Virus record (IMG/VR): IMGVR_UViG_3300034092_004681
Coordinates: 1 to 40,191 of that record
DNA from: a virus
Reading direction: 5' to 3' (one strand)
DNA: 40,191 nt
Notes under the pieces: model-generated
What the model was told of the DNA's origin: nothing
The model's input: only the letters and a program-made list of their open reading frames with translations
The model's database searches: none
Made by a program: the position numbers and the translations under genes
Shown here: piece after piece, positions 26,907-36,605 of the stretch
Position numbering within the stretch: the stretch's first letter is position 1
Layout of the letters: each line of letters begins with the position of its first letter

Positions 26907-29900
26907 TTAGATCCTTCCTACGCCTGACGACCTCAACAGTGACCTTTGGGCCCTTGAGACTTCTTCGGCAAGCTTCCTGATGTCTTGGTCGCTTCTAACA
27001 GTTGGGTTGTTGATTATAACACTTGCGTTTACCGCTCCGGATGTGCTACCGCCAGCTGCACTAATGCCGTGTATTGGTCGATATGTCCTTGGGAACACCC
27101 TGGCGACACCATACGGGGTAACCTGCATTGTTTCCGTGCCAGCCTCGCCTACCCTAAATATACCAGGGCCCATCATAGTTCCGCCGCTTGCAAAACCGGC
27201 AACAGGGTTATACTTCCCAAGCGGGCTAAGTGTGGACTTGAGCTTTGTGACCTGTACCTCAAACTGCTTCTGTATAGAATCTGCTGAGGACGGTGCGACG
27301 CTCATCGATGTTGCAAAGAGCCTTCTCATCTCAGCGCCAACAAGGAACATCTTTAGCGCATTTGAATGTGTTATCCCCCAAACCGTTGGAGAAATTCCTG
27401 TTGGCGCCATTTTCTTTGCGCTATCTTGAACTTCTTTCCAAAGTGTCATGAATCTCAGCCTTAGGGCACCGAGAGTCATCTTGTTTGCGGTAACCTGCAT
27501 CCCTGCGGCATCTGACTCAACCTGCTTTTCCATTTGAGCACCGACGCCATGCTCTCTCCAGTTGTCGTACGGCCTTCCGCCAAGCGTTGATGTACCGTTT
27601 CCAGCAGACCCAGGCGGAGTTGTGTACTGTCCTCCTGGGTCATCGTCATTGGCTCCTGTTCCGGGGTTGTTAAGCGAGTTTTGCAGCTGCTTGATTTTCT
27701 TGACAAGCTTGGCAATCTTATCTGCAAGCTTGATGAATTTTTCAATTGTCTTTGTCCAGGACCCCAAGAATGACTCCCCAAAATTGGCAGCATCTTCGGC
27801 AAGCTCCGCATCAAGGTCGCCAATACTTGCAAACGATTGACCGTATAGGGCCTTAATTCTCGCAATTGCCTCTGCGCCTGTAATTTTTCCTTGTTCCAAG
27901 AGAAGCATGATTCTTTGCATCTCTTCCTGGAACTTCATTCTCATCGCCTCAAACCTCTCGTCAATTTCCTCAAGTCCCCTGGTTACCGGTTCGCTTGCCA
28001 TTGCCTCGTCAAGGGCAATTCTCTTTCTCTCAAGCGCAGCCTGCTTTACGGCATCAGTCTTTGCCTCTTCGGCCTCTCGCATTCTTGCCGCAGCTTCAAG
28101 CGGATCAATAGATGCGTCGTAGAGTGCAAGCCGTGCCATTTCTATGTTTCTATTTGCATCTCGAAGGCTTTTCTCAACAGCGAGCAGTCTATTCTTCTTC
28201 TCTTGCTCCTCAATTTCGTCCTTAAGTGCCTTAAGGTTCCAGGTCGTTCCCTCGACAATGACTTCCTGGGTTGCAAGGAACGCCTCTTTTGCCTTCTCAA
28301 GCTGCTCTTTGAATCTCTTGTCAAACAGAGCCTGAATTCTGTTTTGCAGGGCTCCGGATGCTATGTTGAACTTAGCCTTAAGGAAGGAAAGCTTTTCGTT
28401 AAGCTTCTCAATTGCCCTTGAAAGGCCTTCAGTTGAGTCTTCAGCACCATTGATGAGAAGATTCCACTGCTCTGCCTGCTCTTTGCTTACCATAAATCGG
28501 CTTGCAAGCGTATCTAGCATTTGGTTTAGTTGGTCTACGTTTGTGAACGGGCCAGCCTGCATTACCGCGGCGACAATTTCAGCCTGAGCCTTCATTGCGG
28601 CAAGATTTGCAAGCTGATTGTTTACTATTCCGCCCGATTCGTTTCTGATTGGCGTCTTAAACTCAAACGCAAGCTTGTTTTCGTAAACCTTCTGAATCAT
28701 TGATTGAATGTTGTCTAGCAGAACCATATTCTGCTGCATCTCTTTGGTATTTAGGCCAAGAGGTGCCGCCGCGTTCGTGAACGCCTCTTCTGCGCTAAGC
28801 GAACCGCCAGCCTCATTGAGCGCAGCAAGAACATCTTTAATTCCGAAATTTATTGATTCGATTTCCGGATTTAGGGCCTTGAATGACGTAACAATGTCGT
28901 CAACCTTAAGGGGAATTTGTTCGGCAATTGAAACCATCTCGGCAAACGTCATCTTGCCGTCTGTCAATGCGTTGTTCCAGATTTCTTGCTCCATCTGTGC
29001 CTGGGTCATGTCCATCTCAACGCCTTCGCCAGCAACCTCTCCGTCTTGGAATTGCGGTCTTCCAACGGCATCAGATATCACTCCGCCTGCCGCTGACCCG
29101 AGCATTGAGCCGATGATGGCGCCGATTGGACCCCCGAGCAGGAATCCAGCTAGTCCGCCAATAACGGATGTTATAGATGAAATTGCCGTCCTAATAACAT
29201 CTGCCTTGTTGACAAAAATGTCAAACAGTGCAAAGAAGCCGGTCAAAAGAACGGTAGACTTACCAACCAGTCCAAGCCCGTCTTTCAGGGACTTTCCTAG
29301 TGCTGCAAGTCCGCCCGCCCCAGTCTTTAGTGCGTTAGCAAATCCACCACTATCCTGAACAACATTTTTTGCCCCTTTTGTGCTGAGGTATGCCCCGATT
29401 CCGCGCTCTATGCTTGGCCTTAGGGGTCCGCCCGCCAATCCAACTGCCGCAGCCCTCGAAGCAGAAGCTCCTCTAAGCCCCGCAAAGGCACCGCCAATAG
29501 ACCTTGCAAAAGTGGAGATACTTTCCTTGAAGACGCTTACTGCATTCCTGAAGAATCCCCCAGTAGACTTAAGGTCTGCGCCGAAACCTGCCAGCCTGGC
29601 TGCTATTGGGGTATCCCTTGTTGCAAGGGCACTGACTCCGGACATGTATTCTTGCCGTGCCGCAACCCCAATAAGTCTTGATCCACCGACCCCAGAAAGG
29701 TTCCTTACGCCCTGCGCCGTCTGTGCTGTTGCGGAAACTTGCGCCTGCGCTGCTGCAACTGTTGCTGAAATATTTTGTCTTTGAACGGGGCTGAAAGCGT
29801 TTCCGGTCTGGTCAACAACCTTCTGCATGACCACTTTTTGAATCTTAAGTTCACCAGCCGCAGTTCTTGCCTTGTTGGCAAGCGGAGCGCCCATCTGATA

Positions 29901-32900
29901 TGCCTGTCTGGAGGCAACAGTTCCTGCGCTAAACGCACCAAGTGAGCCAAAGAGCTTCTGGAGGCCTCCAAGTGCACCGCCAGAAGGTGCCTTGATAAGC
30001 TCTCCTGCGGGACCAAATTTTGCAGCGGAACCAAAAAGAAGTTTTCCAAAAAGCTTACCGGTTGCCAAAATCGCAAGAGAAGCCCCAATTGCCTCTACTG
30101 CAAATGGTATACTTGTAAGGAGCTCAAGGAAGATGTTCAGCAGCCGTATAAATACGCTTATTAGCGGCATTACAAGCGTAATTCCAGTGATCAGCTCAGC
30201 GAAGAACGCACCGCCAGCACCTGACGCAAGGGATTGAAGGGCAGGAACAAGCTTGGACTGAACTTCGCGAACAAGCCCCTGCATTGGAACCGCAAAGTTG
30301 TCAACTACTCCTCTGAACGCGCTGTTTTGAGCATATTCCTTTGAGAGCACGCCGAATGCAGCGATCACGGCTGTTATACCAAGAAGAATTGGGTTTGTGT
30401 TGAACGCCAGGGCAATTCCCCTCATTGCAAGCGCCGCAACCGCGGCGGCCCTGACAAAGTCTATCCTCATCAGCTCGGATATCGCCCTTATTCCGTCTCC
30501 GATTACTGCAAATACGCCAGATCCTCCGCCTTGCCCGAGTGCGGTGAAAAGCCTGATAACCCCTTCCCCAAACTTCTGGAATATTTGAACTGTTGCCTGA
30601 AGGGTTGGGGCAATTTCATCAAGCATTCCACTGAACTGTGAGGCAAAGTTTGCAGTTGCTGTTCTTGCGGCCCTTGACTGGAATACAAGGCCGATGTCAT
30701 ACATGACATCTCTAAGTCCGTCATATATTGGCTTTGTAACGACCGCAACCATGTACTGGCTTGTGTCCTGAAGTGTAGAAAGTGCTCCCTGGAATGTCCT
30801 TGAGAGCTTCTCCATTCCTCCGCCGAAGACAAGCGACATCTCCTCAAGGATCTTTCTTGCAGCTGCGGCTCCTTCAATTTTTCCTCGCTTTGAAAGTACT
30901 CGCATTGCCTGAACCGGTCCTTGATTCAAAATAAGATCTACGGTTTCCTTGGAAATTCCCTTAGCGCCCTTTGCCGCTTGCATGGAAATTCCGTATTGCT
31001 GCCTTGCGCCCTCCTTGCCAAGCTTTACAAACCTGTTGACCTGCGCATTAAGGGCAGATTCTGCTGCAAGCTTTGCGTCCCTGTCTGTTGAGGTGAGCAT
31101 CTCTTTAGTGATTGTTACGGTTCGCTTTTTTACGGAGTCATAGTAGCTTATTGTTGCCTCTCCCTGTTGGACCATCTGTTTCATGACGGCCTTTGAAAGG
31201 AGCTCGTATCCAGCAATACCTGCGTTTGCCAGCTGCATCATGTCGTTTTGGTATACGCGACCAGATTGCTTCATCTGCCCAAGTGCATAAGTGATTCGGT
31301 TTAGCTTGTCGTCTTCTCCGCCAAGCGCCGCAACAGCGTCACCAATAATTTGAAGATTTGGCATGATTTCTTTTGTTTCGAAACCGAACGCGCGCATCCT
31401 TCTTGCTGATTCAACAAGTTCAGGGAATCTGAACGGCGTTACGTTTGCAAACTGCTGAATAGACTTTACAAGTGTATCTGCCTGATCTGATGCCTTGGTA
31501 ATATCAACATTCGTTGCTCCCATTGCCTTCTGCTCGTTTTCAAACAGTGTCTGGAATGCAACCGCAGAGTTTTCGAGCTGTGCATTGAATCCAATAATTC
31601 CGCCCTGGAGGTGCGACAGGAGCGAACCAACGCCCTGGCTGATCTGACCAACTATCTGCTGGCTAAATCCGAATTTTATCTGATCAACAAATCTTCCAAG
31701 AATTCCAGATTGTCGCTCAATACCGCGTGCGGCTTCTTTTTCTGCATTCCTAATCTCTTGTCCGCCAACAGGCATAAATCCTGGTAGGAATCTTCCACTG
31801 CCTCCGCCGCCGCCACCTCCACCGCCAGTTCCCGTCGCCCCCCTACCAACACCCGCACCGCCAGCCCCAGCTGCCATTATTGGCGTGGCCACTGCCGCCT
31901 GCCTTCCAAGGGCCGCAGCGAGTCCCTTGGTTGTAATCTTTCCACCGGAAATACCACGGAGCTCTGCCATCATTTCGGCAAGTCCGCGGATTGTCGCCCT
32001 TAGATCGCTCAGCTTCTTAGGGGATACCGGTGCAATTGTAGAAAGTGCGCCAAATAGCTGCGCCATCGCAGCCGCGTTCTTGTTCATTGACGATACGTTT
32101 TTACCACCAATTGGCGGAACGCCAGCAGGCTGTCCGCCGGGGGCTACCGCAGTCCTTCTCCCTCTTCGCCCGCCACCGCCGCCGCCAGCACCGCCAGCAG
32201 CAATGGCTGGAACTGCAGCCTCTTGCGCCGCCCTAGTTGCAGCAGCCGCTCTTGTTCCGGTGGCAGCTCTGCCCTTCTTAGCCTCTTTAACAACAGACTC
32301 GCCTGCGGCTGTTGCAATTGCGGCAGCGGACTGATCGACGGCAGCAGCGGTAGCCTCAGCCTTCTTTGCCGCCCTTGCATCTGCTCGCTCTTGCTTTGCT
32401 ATTTCCTTTCTTGCAGCTGGGCTTATGTTTGCAGCAATGTCGGCAGCAAGCTGCTGTAGGGCCTGGTTTGCGGCTCCTGTTGCGACAGAGACATCACCCT
32501 GCGCTTGCATTCTCTGGAACTGCTTTCCTTCCCTTGTTCCATAAAGACCGTATTTTGCTCCTTCGCCAGAAAGAAGAACGGCAAGCCTTGCAAACGTCCC
32601 TTTTACAGTTGGCTTAGAGGACGGAATTTGTTCGGTAAGAAATGCAGGGGGTGCGTTTTTTAGAGCCGCGGTGTATCCTGTTTTTTCAATTTTACGACCA
32701 AGGGCTATAACTTTTTGCCTGTGCTGCTCTGACTCTTTTGTGATAAGCGCAATTGCTGCTTCTTTCTGTTTTCTTGCGCTCTCTGTTCCTGCTGGTCTTC
32801 TTTCAATAAGCGCAAGTTTTCTTTTAAGGGTTTCGCTGATTTTACCAAGTCTTTTTTCTTCTTTTTGCAGCTCTGCAATTCCACGCTTTTTTCTCATCGG

Positions 32901-35291
32901 GTCCAGAATTTCTTTTTTGTACTTTGCAAATTCAGGATTTGGTCCGATAAGACTTGTTGAGTACCTTTCTTCTGTAACTTTTGGCATAAACCTTGAAAGG
33001 AATGCGCCCATAAAGGCAGGACTGCTTGCAAGGAAGCTTCCGGATTGCTTTACTATGACGGCAGGCTTGGCAATTGCGCTAGACCTTATTTCCCTTGAAG
33101 ATCTGCCCGTAAGTATTACCCCATCCTCGCCGCCTAGCGTCAAATATGCCCTATGGAGCGACGGCAAAACCCTTGTCAACTCAAGACCGGCCGCCCTTGC
33201 AGCTTCTGTTGACTGAATTCCAGGAGATGAAGTTGCCGTTGCAATGGCTTTCTTGTAGTTGTCAACAAGCTTGCCAGCGGCCTCTTCAAGTATCTTCCTG
33301 CGTGAGGTTGCGTTTTTATCTCCCCTGAGGAATTGATTTCTTACTTTTCCAGCAAATCTTCCACCGGAGCGCTGAATGATAAAATCGTATTCAGAAACAT
33401 TAAGAGGGGTCTCTTCAGATCCAAGATGGTTAACAATCTTTTCGTCAAACTTTCCCTTTTTAATCGCTTCAAAGAGTTTGCTTGTTCTTTCGTTGTATTT
33501 CTTTAGACCAGCCCTGAACTTTGGGGCGTCTCTTTGAATCAACTGCTCTGTAGTCATCTTTTCTCTTGGCGTTCTGAATTGCAGCTTTCCGCTTGCAATG
33601 TCTTCTGCCATTTGAACCATTGGCATCAAGCCCCTGGTCTTTGAGGTGCCAGCAAGAGACGCTACGGTGAACAGGAGATTCTTATCGTCCTGACTGAGAT
33701 TCTTTCTTCTTTCCTTTACGAGCGTTACTGCTCGTTTAAGATCCGGGTCCCCCGTCGCAAACCATGCGGCCCCTCGCTCCTTGCTTGTGAGGTTCCTGTA
33801 TTCTTTTGATCCAAATGAATCGCTAAGTGCCCTAAGAAGCGAAAGGTGACCTTGAACCCTTCCAACTATCGCCTGCCCCTCAAAGCTGTTGAAAAAATCT
33901 GGTCCGTTCTGAGAAAGCAGTCGCTTATAGTAGTCAAGGTCTTTTCTGATTGCCGCGTAGGCCCTTATCGGGCTTTTGTGAACAGCCCCTTCAAAATCCT
34001 GAAAATTAGCAAGAGCTGCAAATGGGTCCTTAATCCTTGAAGTTGCCGCAGATACCCTTTTTGCCGATGTTTCTTTTCTTGCAATTTTCTGCCTTGCAGC
34101 TGCTTGTCGCTGCTTTGCAAGGGATCGTATGTTTGACGCTGTGGACTTAGAGGACGCAATTGCAGAAACAAACGCAGACGCAAAACCGGACCTGTCGCTA
34201 AGGCCCCTAGAAAGCGCATCCTCAAATTGCCTTATTCCGTTTGCCGTATCCGGAATACTAATCGGGGCCTTCCCGCTGATCCACATCTGTCTCTTTTTTC
34301 TTGCATCGCCACCAACCATTACCCTCTTGCCGGTTGCCTTTACGGTGACTTGCCTTTTTACGGTAAGGGCCTTCCCTTCGCGAATATTTTGAAGCGCTTG
34401 AGAAAGGGCCTTTTCTGCAGTCATCCTTCTGTCGGCAGCCATCAGCCTGGCAGCCTCTCTTGAAATAACCGTCAAGTCATCCTTGATGAGTCCTTGAACA
34501 GATCCAGGAATCGAAACATCTTTTCCGGTTCCTTGAATAAGAGATCTAAGGTTTGTTGGATTTCCTTTTTTATCAAACCTCAAACCTTCCATGCCCTTGC
34601 CCCCGAGAAGGGAGAGTATCGATGCAGCCGCCCTTACTCCCTGAACTCCGTTTTTCTTAACAAGATCAAGCATTGCGGAGTTAAAGCCCCTTGACTTTGC
34701 GTCTGCTTTTCCGAGGGGGCCCCTGCCAACGGCGCCAAGAAGCTTGTATCTTTGATACGGATTCAGGCCACTGGTAGATGCGAGCTCTCGATAGAGCGCG
34801 TCAAGAATCTGCTGAGGGTTTTTTGTAGAAAGTTTTCTTTCTGCAACCCTTTTACCAATTCGCTTAGTGATCTGATCTACATACGGATCTTTTGATTTTC
34901 CAGATGCTTTGTTTTGCTTTGATATCTTTTCATTAATAGAACTGCGAACTACCTCAAGGGTAATTTTTCTTTCCTGATCCCAGCTTGGGCCCATTGCCTC
35001 AGACACTCGCCTAACGGTATTGAGTCCATCTTGTACTGCAGGAATTGAGCTAACAAGTGCTGACTTGTCGCCAAGCAAAATTCTGTGCGCAAGGCGTTCG
35101 GCGTCTACCGGCCTCATCATATTAAACGCAGACGCAACGTCTATCTCATCGTCACCCGAGAGTCTATTGCCGTAGTTTAGGGTGGTTAGAAGCTGCTCTA
35201 CGTAGCCTTCTTCGCGAAGATTAGCTGATTCCTTATAGTTTGTGCCTACATCATCAGCGCCAAAAAAAGCATCGTAGTCTTTGTCAGACAT
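26907..35291 (-). CDS. Tail tape measure protein, 2794 aa
   Basis: The longest gene of the window. It measures tail length and is ejected with DNA. The standard tape-measure N-terminal domain is at about 1215-1450 (ANVTPFRFPELVESARRMRAFGFETKEIMPNLQ.., DDKLNRITYALGQMKQSGRVYQNDMMQLANAGI). Hydrophobic segments follow around 1600-1760 and 2010-2080. Coiled coils (about 2260-2480) are rich in Lys/Glu. The C-terminus (NNPTVRSDQDIRKLAEEVSRAQRSLLR) is typical. Residues 1-1150 are an extension with no recognised domain, basic and helical, ending in Ala/Gly-rich linkers near 1030 and 1160. It starts 1 bp after the chaperone stop. Confidence 0.9.
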   Translation of the reverse strand: MSDKDYDAFFGADDVGTNYKESANLREEGYVEQLLTTLNYGNRLSGDDEIDVASAFNMMRPVDAERLAHRILLGDKSALVSSIPAVQDGLNTVRRVSEAMGPSWDQERKITLEVVRSSINEKISKQNKASGKSKDPYVDQITKRIGKRVAERKLSTKNPQQILDALYRELASTSGLNPYQRYKLLGAVGRGPLGKADAKSRGFNSAMLDLVKKNGVQGVRAAASILSLLGGKGMEGLRFDKKGNPTNLRSLIQGTGKDVSIPGSVQGLIKDDLTVISREAARLMAADRRMTAEKALSQALQNIREGKALTVKRQVTVKATGKRVMVGGDARKKRQMWISGKAPISIPDTANGIRQFEDALSRGLSDRSGFASAFVSAIASSKSTASNIRSLAKQRQAAARQKIARKETSAKRVSAATSRIKDPFAALANFQDFEGAVHKSPIRAYAAIRKDLDYYKRLLSQNGPDFFNSFEGQAIVGRVQGHLSLLRALSDSFGSKEYRNLTSKERGAAWFATGDPDLKRAVTLVKERRKNLSQDDKNLLFTVASLAGTSKTRGLMPMVQMAEDIASGKLQFRTPREKMTTEQLIQRDAPKFRAGLKKYNERTSKLFEAIKKGKFDEKIVNHLGSEETPLNVSEYDFIIQRSGGRFAGKVRNQFLRGDKNATSRRKILEEAAGKLVDNYKKAIATATSSPGIQSTEAARAAGLELTRVLPSLHRAYLTLGGEDGVILTGRSSREIRSSAIAKPAVIVKQSGSFLASSPAFMGAFLSRFMPKVTEERYSTSLIGPNPEFAKYKKEILDPMRKKRGIAELQKEEKRLGKISETLKRKLALIERRPAGTESARKQKEAAIALITKESEQHRQKVIALGRKIEKTGYTAALKNAPPAFLTEQIPSSKPTVKGTFARLAVLLSGEGAKYGLYGTREGKQFQRMQAQGDVSVATGAANQALQQLAADIAANISPAARKEIAKQERADARAAKKAEATAAAVDQSAAAIATAAGESVVKEAKKGRAATGTRAAAATRAAQEAAVPAIAAGGAGGGGGGRRGRRTAVAPGGQPAGVPPIGGKNVSSMNKNAAAMAQLFGALSTIAPVSPKKLSDLRATIRGLAEMMAELRGISGGKITTKGLAAALGRQAAVATPIMAAGAGGAGVGRGATGTGGGGGGGGGSGRFLPGFMPVGGQEIRNAEKEAARGIERQSGILGRFVDQIKFGFSQQIVGQISQGVGSLLSHLQGGIIGFNAQLENSAVAFQTLFENEQKAMGATNVDITKASDQADTLVKSIQQFANVTPFRFPELVESARRMRAFGFETKEIMPNLQIIGDAVAALGGEDDKLNRITYALGQMKQSGRVYQNDMMQLANAGIAGYELLSKAVMKQMVQQGEATISYYDSVKKRTVTITKEMLTSTDRDAKLAAESALNAQVNRFVKLGKEGARQQYGISMQAAKGAKGISKETVDLILNQGPVQAMRVLSKRGKIEGAAAARKILEEMSLVFGGGMEKLSRTFQGALSTLQDTSQYMVAVVTKPIYDGLRDVMYDIGLVFQSRAARTATANFASQFSGMLDEIAPTLQATVQIFQKFGEGVIRLFTALGQGGGSGVFAVIGDGIRAISELMRIDFVRAAAVAALAMRGIALAFNTNPILLGITAVIAAFGVLSKEYAQNSAFRGVVDNFAVPMQGLVREVQSKLVPALQSLASGAGGAFFAELITGITLVMPLISVFIRLLNIFLELLTSIPFAVEAIGASLAILATGKLFGKLLFGSAAKFGPAGELIKAPSGGALGGLQKLFGSLGAFSAGTVASRQAYQMGAPLANKARTAAGELKIQKVVMQKVVDQTGNAFSPVQRQNISATVAAAQAQVSATAQTAQGVRNLSGVGGSRLIGVAARQEYMSGVSALATRDTPIAARLAGFGADLKSTGGFFRNAVSVFKESISTFARSIGGAFAGLRGASASRAAAVGLAGGPLRPSIERGIGAYLSTKGAKNVVQDSGGFANALKTGAGGLAALGKSLKDGLGLVGKSTVLLTGFFALFDIFVNKADVIRTAISSITSVIGGLAGFLLGGPIGAIIGSMLGSAAGGVISDAVGRPQFQDGEVAGEGVEMDMTQAQMEQEIWNNALTDGKMTFAEMVSIAEQIPLKVDDIVTSFKALNPEIESINFGIKDVLAALNEAGGSLSAEEAFTNAAAPLGLNTKEMQQNMVLLDNIQSMIQKVYENKLAFEFKTPIRNESGGIVNNQLANLAAMKAQAEIVAAVMQAGPFTNVDQLNQMLDTLASRFMVSKEQAEQWNLLINGAEDSTEGLSRAIEKLNEKLSFLKAKFNIASGALQNRIQALFDKRFKEQLEKAKEAFLATQEVIVEGTTWNLKALKDEIEEQEKKNRLLAVEKSLRDANRNIEMARLALYDASIDPLEAAARMREAEEAKTDAVKQAALERKRIALDEAMASEPVTRGLEEIDERFEAMRMKFQEEMQRIMLLLEQGKITGAEAIARIKALYGQSFASIGDLDAELAEDAANFGESFLGSWTKTIEKFIKLADKIAKLVKKIKQLQNSLNNPGTGANDDDPGGQYTTPPGSAGNGTSTLGGRPYDNWREHGVGAQMEKQVESDAAGMQVTANKMTLGALRLRFMTLWKEVQDSAKKMAPTGISPTVWGITHSNALKMFLVGAEMRRLFATSMSVAPSSADSIQKQFEVQVTKLKSTLSPLGKYNPVAGFASGGTMMGPGIFRVGEAGTETMQVTPYGVARVFPRTYRPIHGISAAGGSTSGAVNASVIINNPTVRSDQDIRKLAEEVSRAQRSLLRSSGVGRI

Positions 35292-35624
35292 TTACTTATC
35301 TCTCTCCGCCGCCCTATTGCGCATTTTCTCAATTCGGTCTCGAACTAGCGATTGCTTGGCTTCTGGAGATCCAAACTGCATAACAAGAGCGTCAATGGAT
35401 GATTCCTTGTCGGGCGCGCTGAGGATTCTCTTGCCGCCAGCCGCTCTGTCGTCGGTCTTTGACTTGAACTTCTTGTCGCGCTCTTCCATGTATCTGCTGA
35501 ATGAGGCGATCTGGGGGAGGGTCATACGCATGAAGTCACTCGGCGTATAGCCAAATGCGTCAGCGTACGATCCCATAATCACACCCCAATCGATATCTGA
35601 CCAACCTACGCCCGACTTGGTGCT
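35292..35624 (-). CDS. Tail assembly chaperone, frameshift-extension part (T-like)
   Basis: This frame has no good ribosome site of its own: only a GTG/ATG near 35582-35576 with no Shine-Dalgarno motif. It is open upstream to the slippery heptamer at 35624-35630. A -1 slip there joins 94 residues of the 35606-35905 frame to 110 residues here (total 204). The T part reads YADAFGYTPSDFMRMTLPQIASFSRYMEERDKKFKS and is basic, as in lambda GT and related chaperones that bind the tape measure and recruit tail tube subunits. Direct translation from the internal GTG cannot be excluded. Confidence 0.8.
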   Translation of the reverse strand, partial: STKSGVGWSDIDWGVIMGSYADAFGYTPSDFMRMTLPQIASFSRYMEERDKKFKSKTDDRAAGGKRILSAPDKESSIDALVMQFGSPEAKQSLVRDRIEKMRNRAAERDK

Positions 35625-35905
35625 TTTCCCACTTGCTCACCATCGGTGGGCTCTTCTGGGAGAAGTCCGCTGTCGCGGAGAACCTTGGTCACGGTCTCCT
35701 GCATGCTTCTGATGTCAAATCGTTCGCCGACTTCTCGCTCATCAACTTCTGGCTCATTCTTTCGAATCGCCAACCAAAGGACGTAGCGGAGAACGGTAAA
35801 CTTGTTAAAGTCGATCTGGTCAATTGCCCCGTATCTCTCTTCGAGATCCGCCAGGTCGTTAAGGCTAAGTGCCTTCTTTGGGCTTATTTCTACTAGGTTT
35901 GCCAC
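35606..35905 (-). CDS. Tail assembly chaperone (G-like), 99 aa
   Basis: Acidic small protein (LSLNDLADLEERYGAIDQIDFNKFTVLRYVLWLAIRKNEPEVDE) of the type found between the tail tube and tape measure genes, equivalent to lambda gpG. It is made alone most of the time. About one in some tens of ribosomes would shift at GGGAAAA to make the longer form. The stop follows 15 bases after the slippery site. It is followed closely by the T-like frame and the tape measure. Confidence 0.85.
   Translation of the reverse strand: MANLVEISPKKALSLNDLADLEERYGAIDQIDFNKFTVLRYVLWLAIRKNEPEVDEREVGERFDIRSMQETVTKVLRDSGLLPEEPTDGEQVGKAPSRA
35624..35630 (-). promoter_or_regulatory. -1 programmed frameshift slippery site GGGAAAA
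   Basis: Read on the minus strand in the zero frame as GTG GGA AAA GCA, so the heptamer is G GGA AAA, the canonical X XXY YYZ. After a -1 slip the next codon is AGC and the frame runs on uninterrupted into the T-like part. Position, register and gene context all fit tail chaperone frameshifting in lambda-like siphoviruses. Confidence 0.9.
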
Positions 35906-35990
35906 TGTTCTCTCCTATCTTTCCAATCACGGCAAGTCGCCGCGTGGATATCATAGCGCAACCAGCGCTATAGATATTTATAAAACATAA

Positions 35991-36017
35991 AACCCCTGGG
36001 GGCAAGCCCCAGGGGTT
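35991..36017 (-). terminator. Rho-independent terminator after the tail tube gene
   Basis: AACCCCTGGGG (35991-36001) pairs with CCCCAGGGGTT (36007-36017) around a 5-nt loop. On the minus strand TTATGTTTTAT follows. It lies 24 bp after the tail tube stop and would lower transcription into the chaperone and tape measure genes, giving high tail tube levels. Confidence 0.85.
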
Positions 36018-36040
36018 CTATTACGCCTAAAGAAGGCGGA

Positions 36041-36592
36041 TTAGCTCTCGATCTCCACGCGGATGATCTGATCGCCAGCGGTGAGGGTCGTGTCAACAAT
36101 GGCATTGAAGTCAATGTCCATCGTTGAAATGGCCTCACGCATGAATGGGAAGTTCAGAGCGGTCGAGAACGCCTTGAAGAGGTGAACAATCACCTTCTTG
36201 TTTGGGTCATCGGTTCGCGTGTGGGTGAACTTCACATACATCGCTGATGGCTTGTCGTCGTATTCCGTCGTAAAGACGTTGTGAGTGCCGGTGATGCCGT
36301 TCGTGCCGGTTGAAAGCGTCGTCTTGGCTGCGGTGAAGAACCGAGCAAGATTCTCAAAGTTAATCTCAACCGAACGAGCCGACGCCGTGACGTTGCCACC
36401 GTAGTAGCCACGTGCAATCACGAAATTCGACTGGCCGCGGAACTCTGCTTCCTGGAACTCCACGCGGAACTCAACATCGCCACCGACTTCGCCGATGGTG
36501 TAGAGCGTCGTGTAGGTCGTGGGAAGGTCCGCGGGATTGGCCCCGGAAACCCAAGGCGCAACCGAAAGTGTGCCTGATCCTAGTGTCAGCAT
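36041..36592 (-). CDS. Major tail tube protein, 183 aa
   Basis: Size, beta-rich composition and order (terminator protein, this gene, hairpin, chaperones, tape measure) identify the tube protein. Sequence features: GTLSVAPWVSGANPADLPT at the start, EVGGDVEFRVEFQEAEFRG, a central SARSVEINFENLARFFTAAK, and an end FMREAISTMDIDFNAIVD..QIIRVEIES. No added Ig-like domain is present, which is a short version of the family. It forms stacked hexameric rings around the tape measure. Confidence 0.85.
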   Translation of the reverse strand: MLTLGSGTLSVAPWVSGANPADLPTTYTTLYTIGEVGGDVEFRVEFQEAEFRGQSNFVIARGYYGGNVTASARSVEINFENLARFFTAAKTTLSTGTNGITGTHNVFTTEYDDKPSAMYVKFTHTRTDDPNKKVIVHLFKAFSTALNFPFMREAISTMDIDFNAIVDTTLTAGDQIIRVEIES

Positions 36593-36605
36593 GCTGCGTT
36601 ACTCC

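Noticed and set aside
28708-29358. Plus-strand frame of 216 residues inside the tape measure gene
   Set aside because: Antisense shadow with Ser/Pro/Ala-rich composition; the tape measure frame is clearly real.
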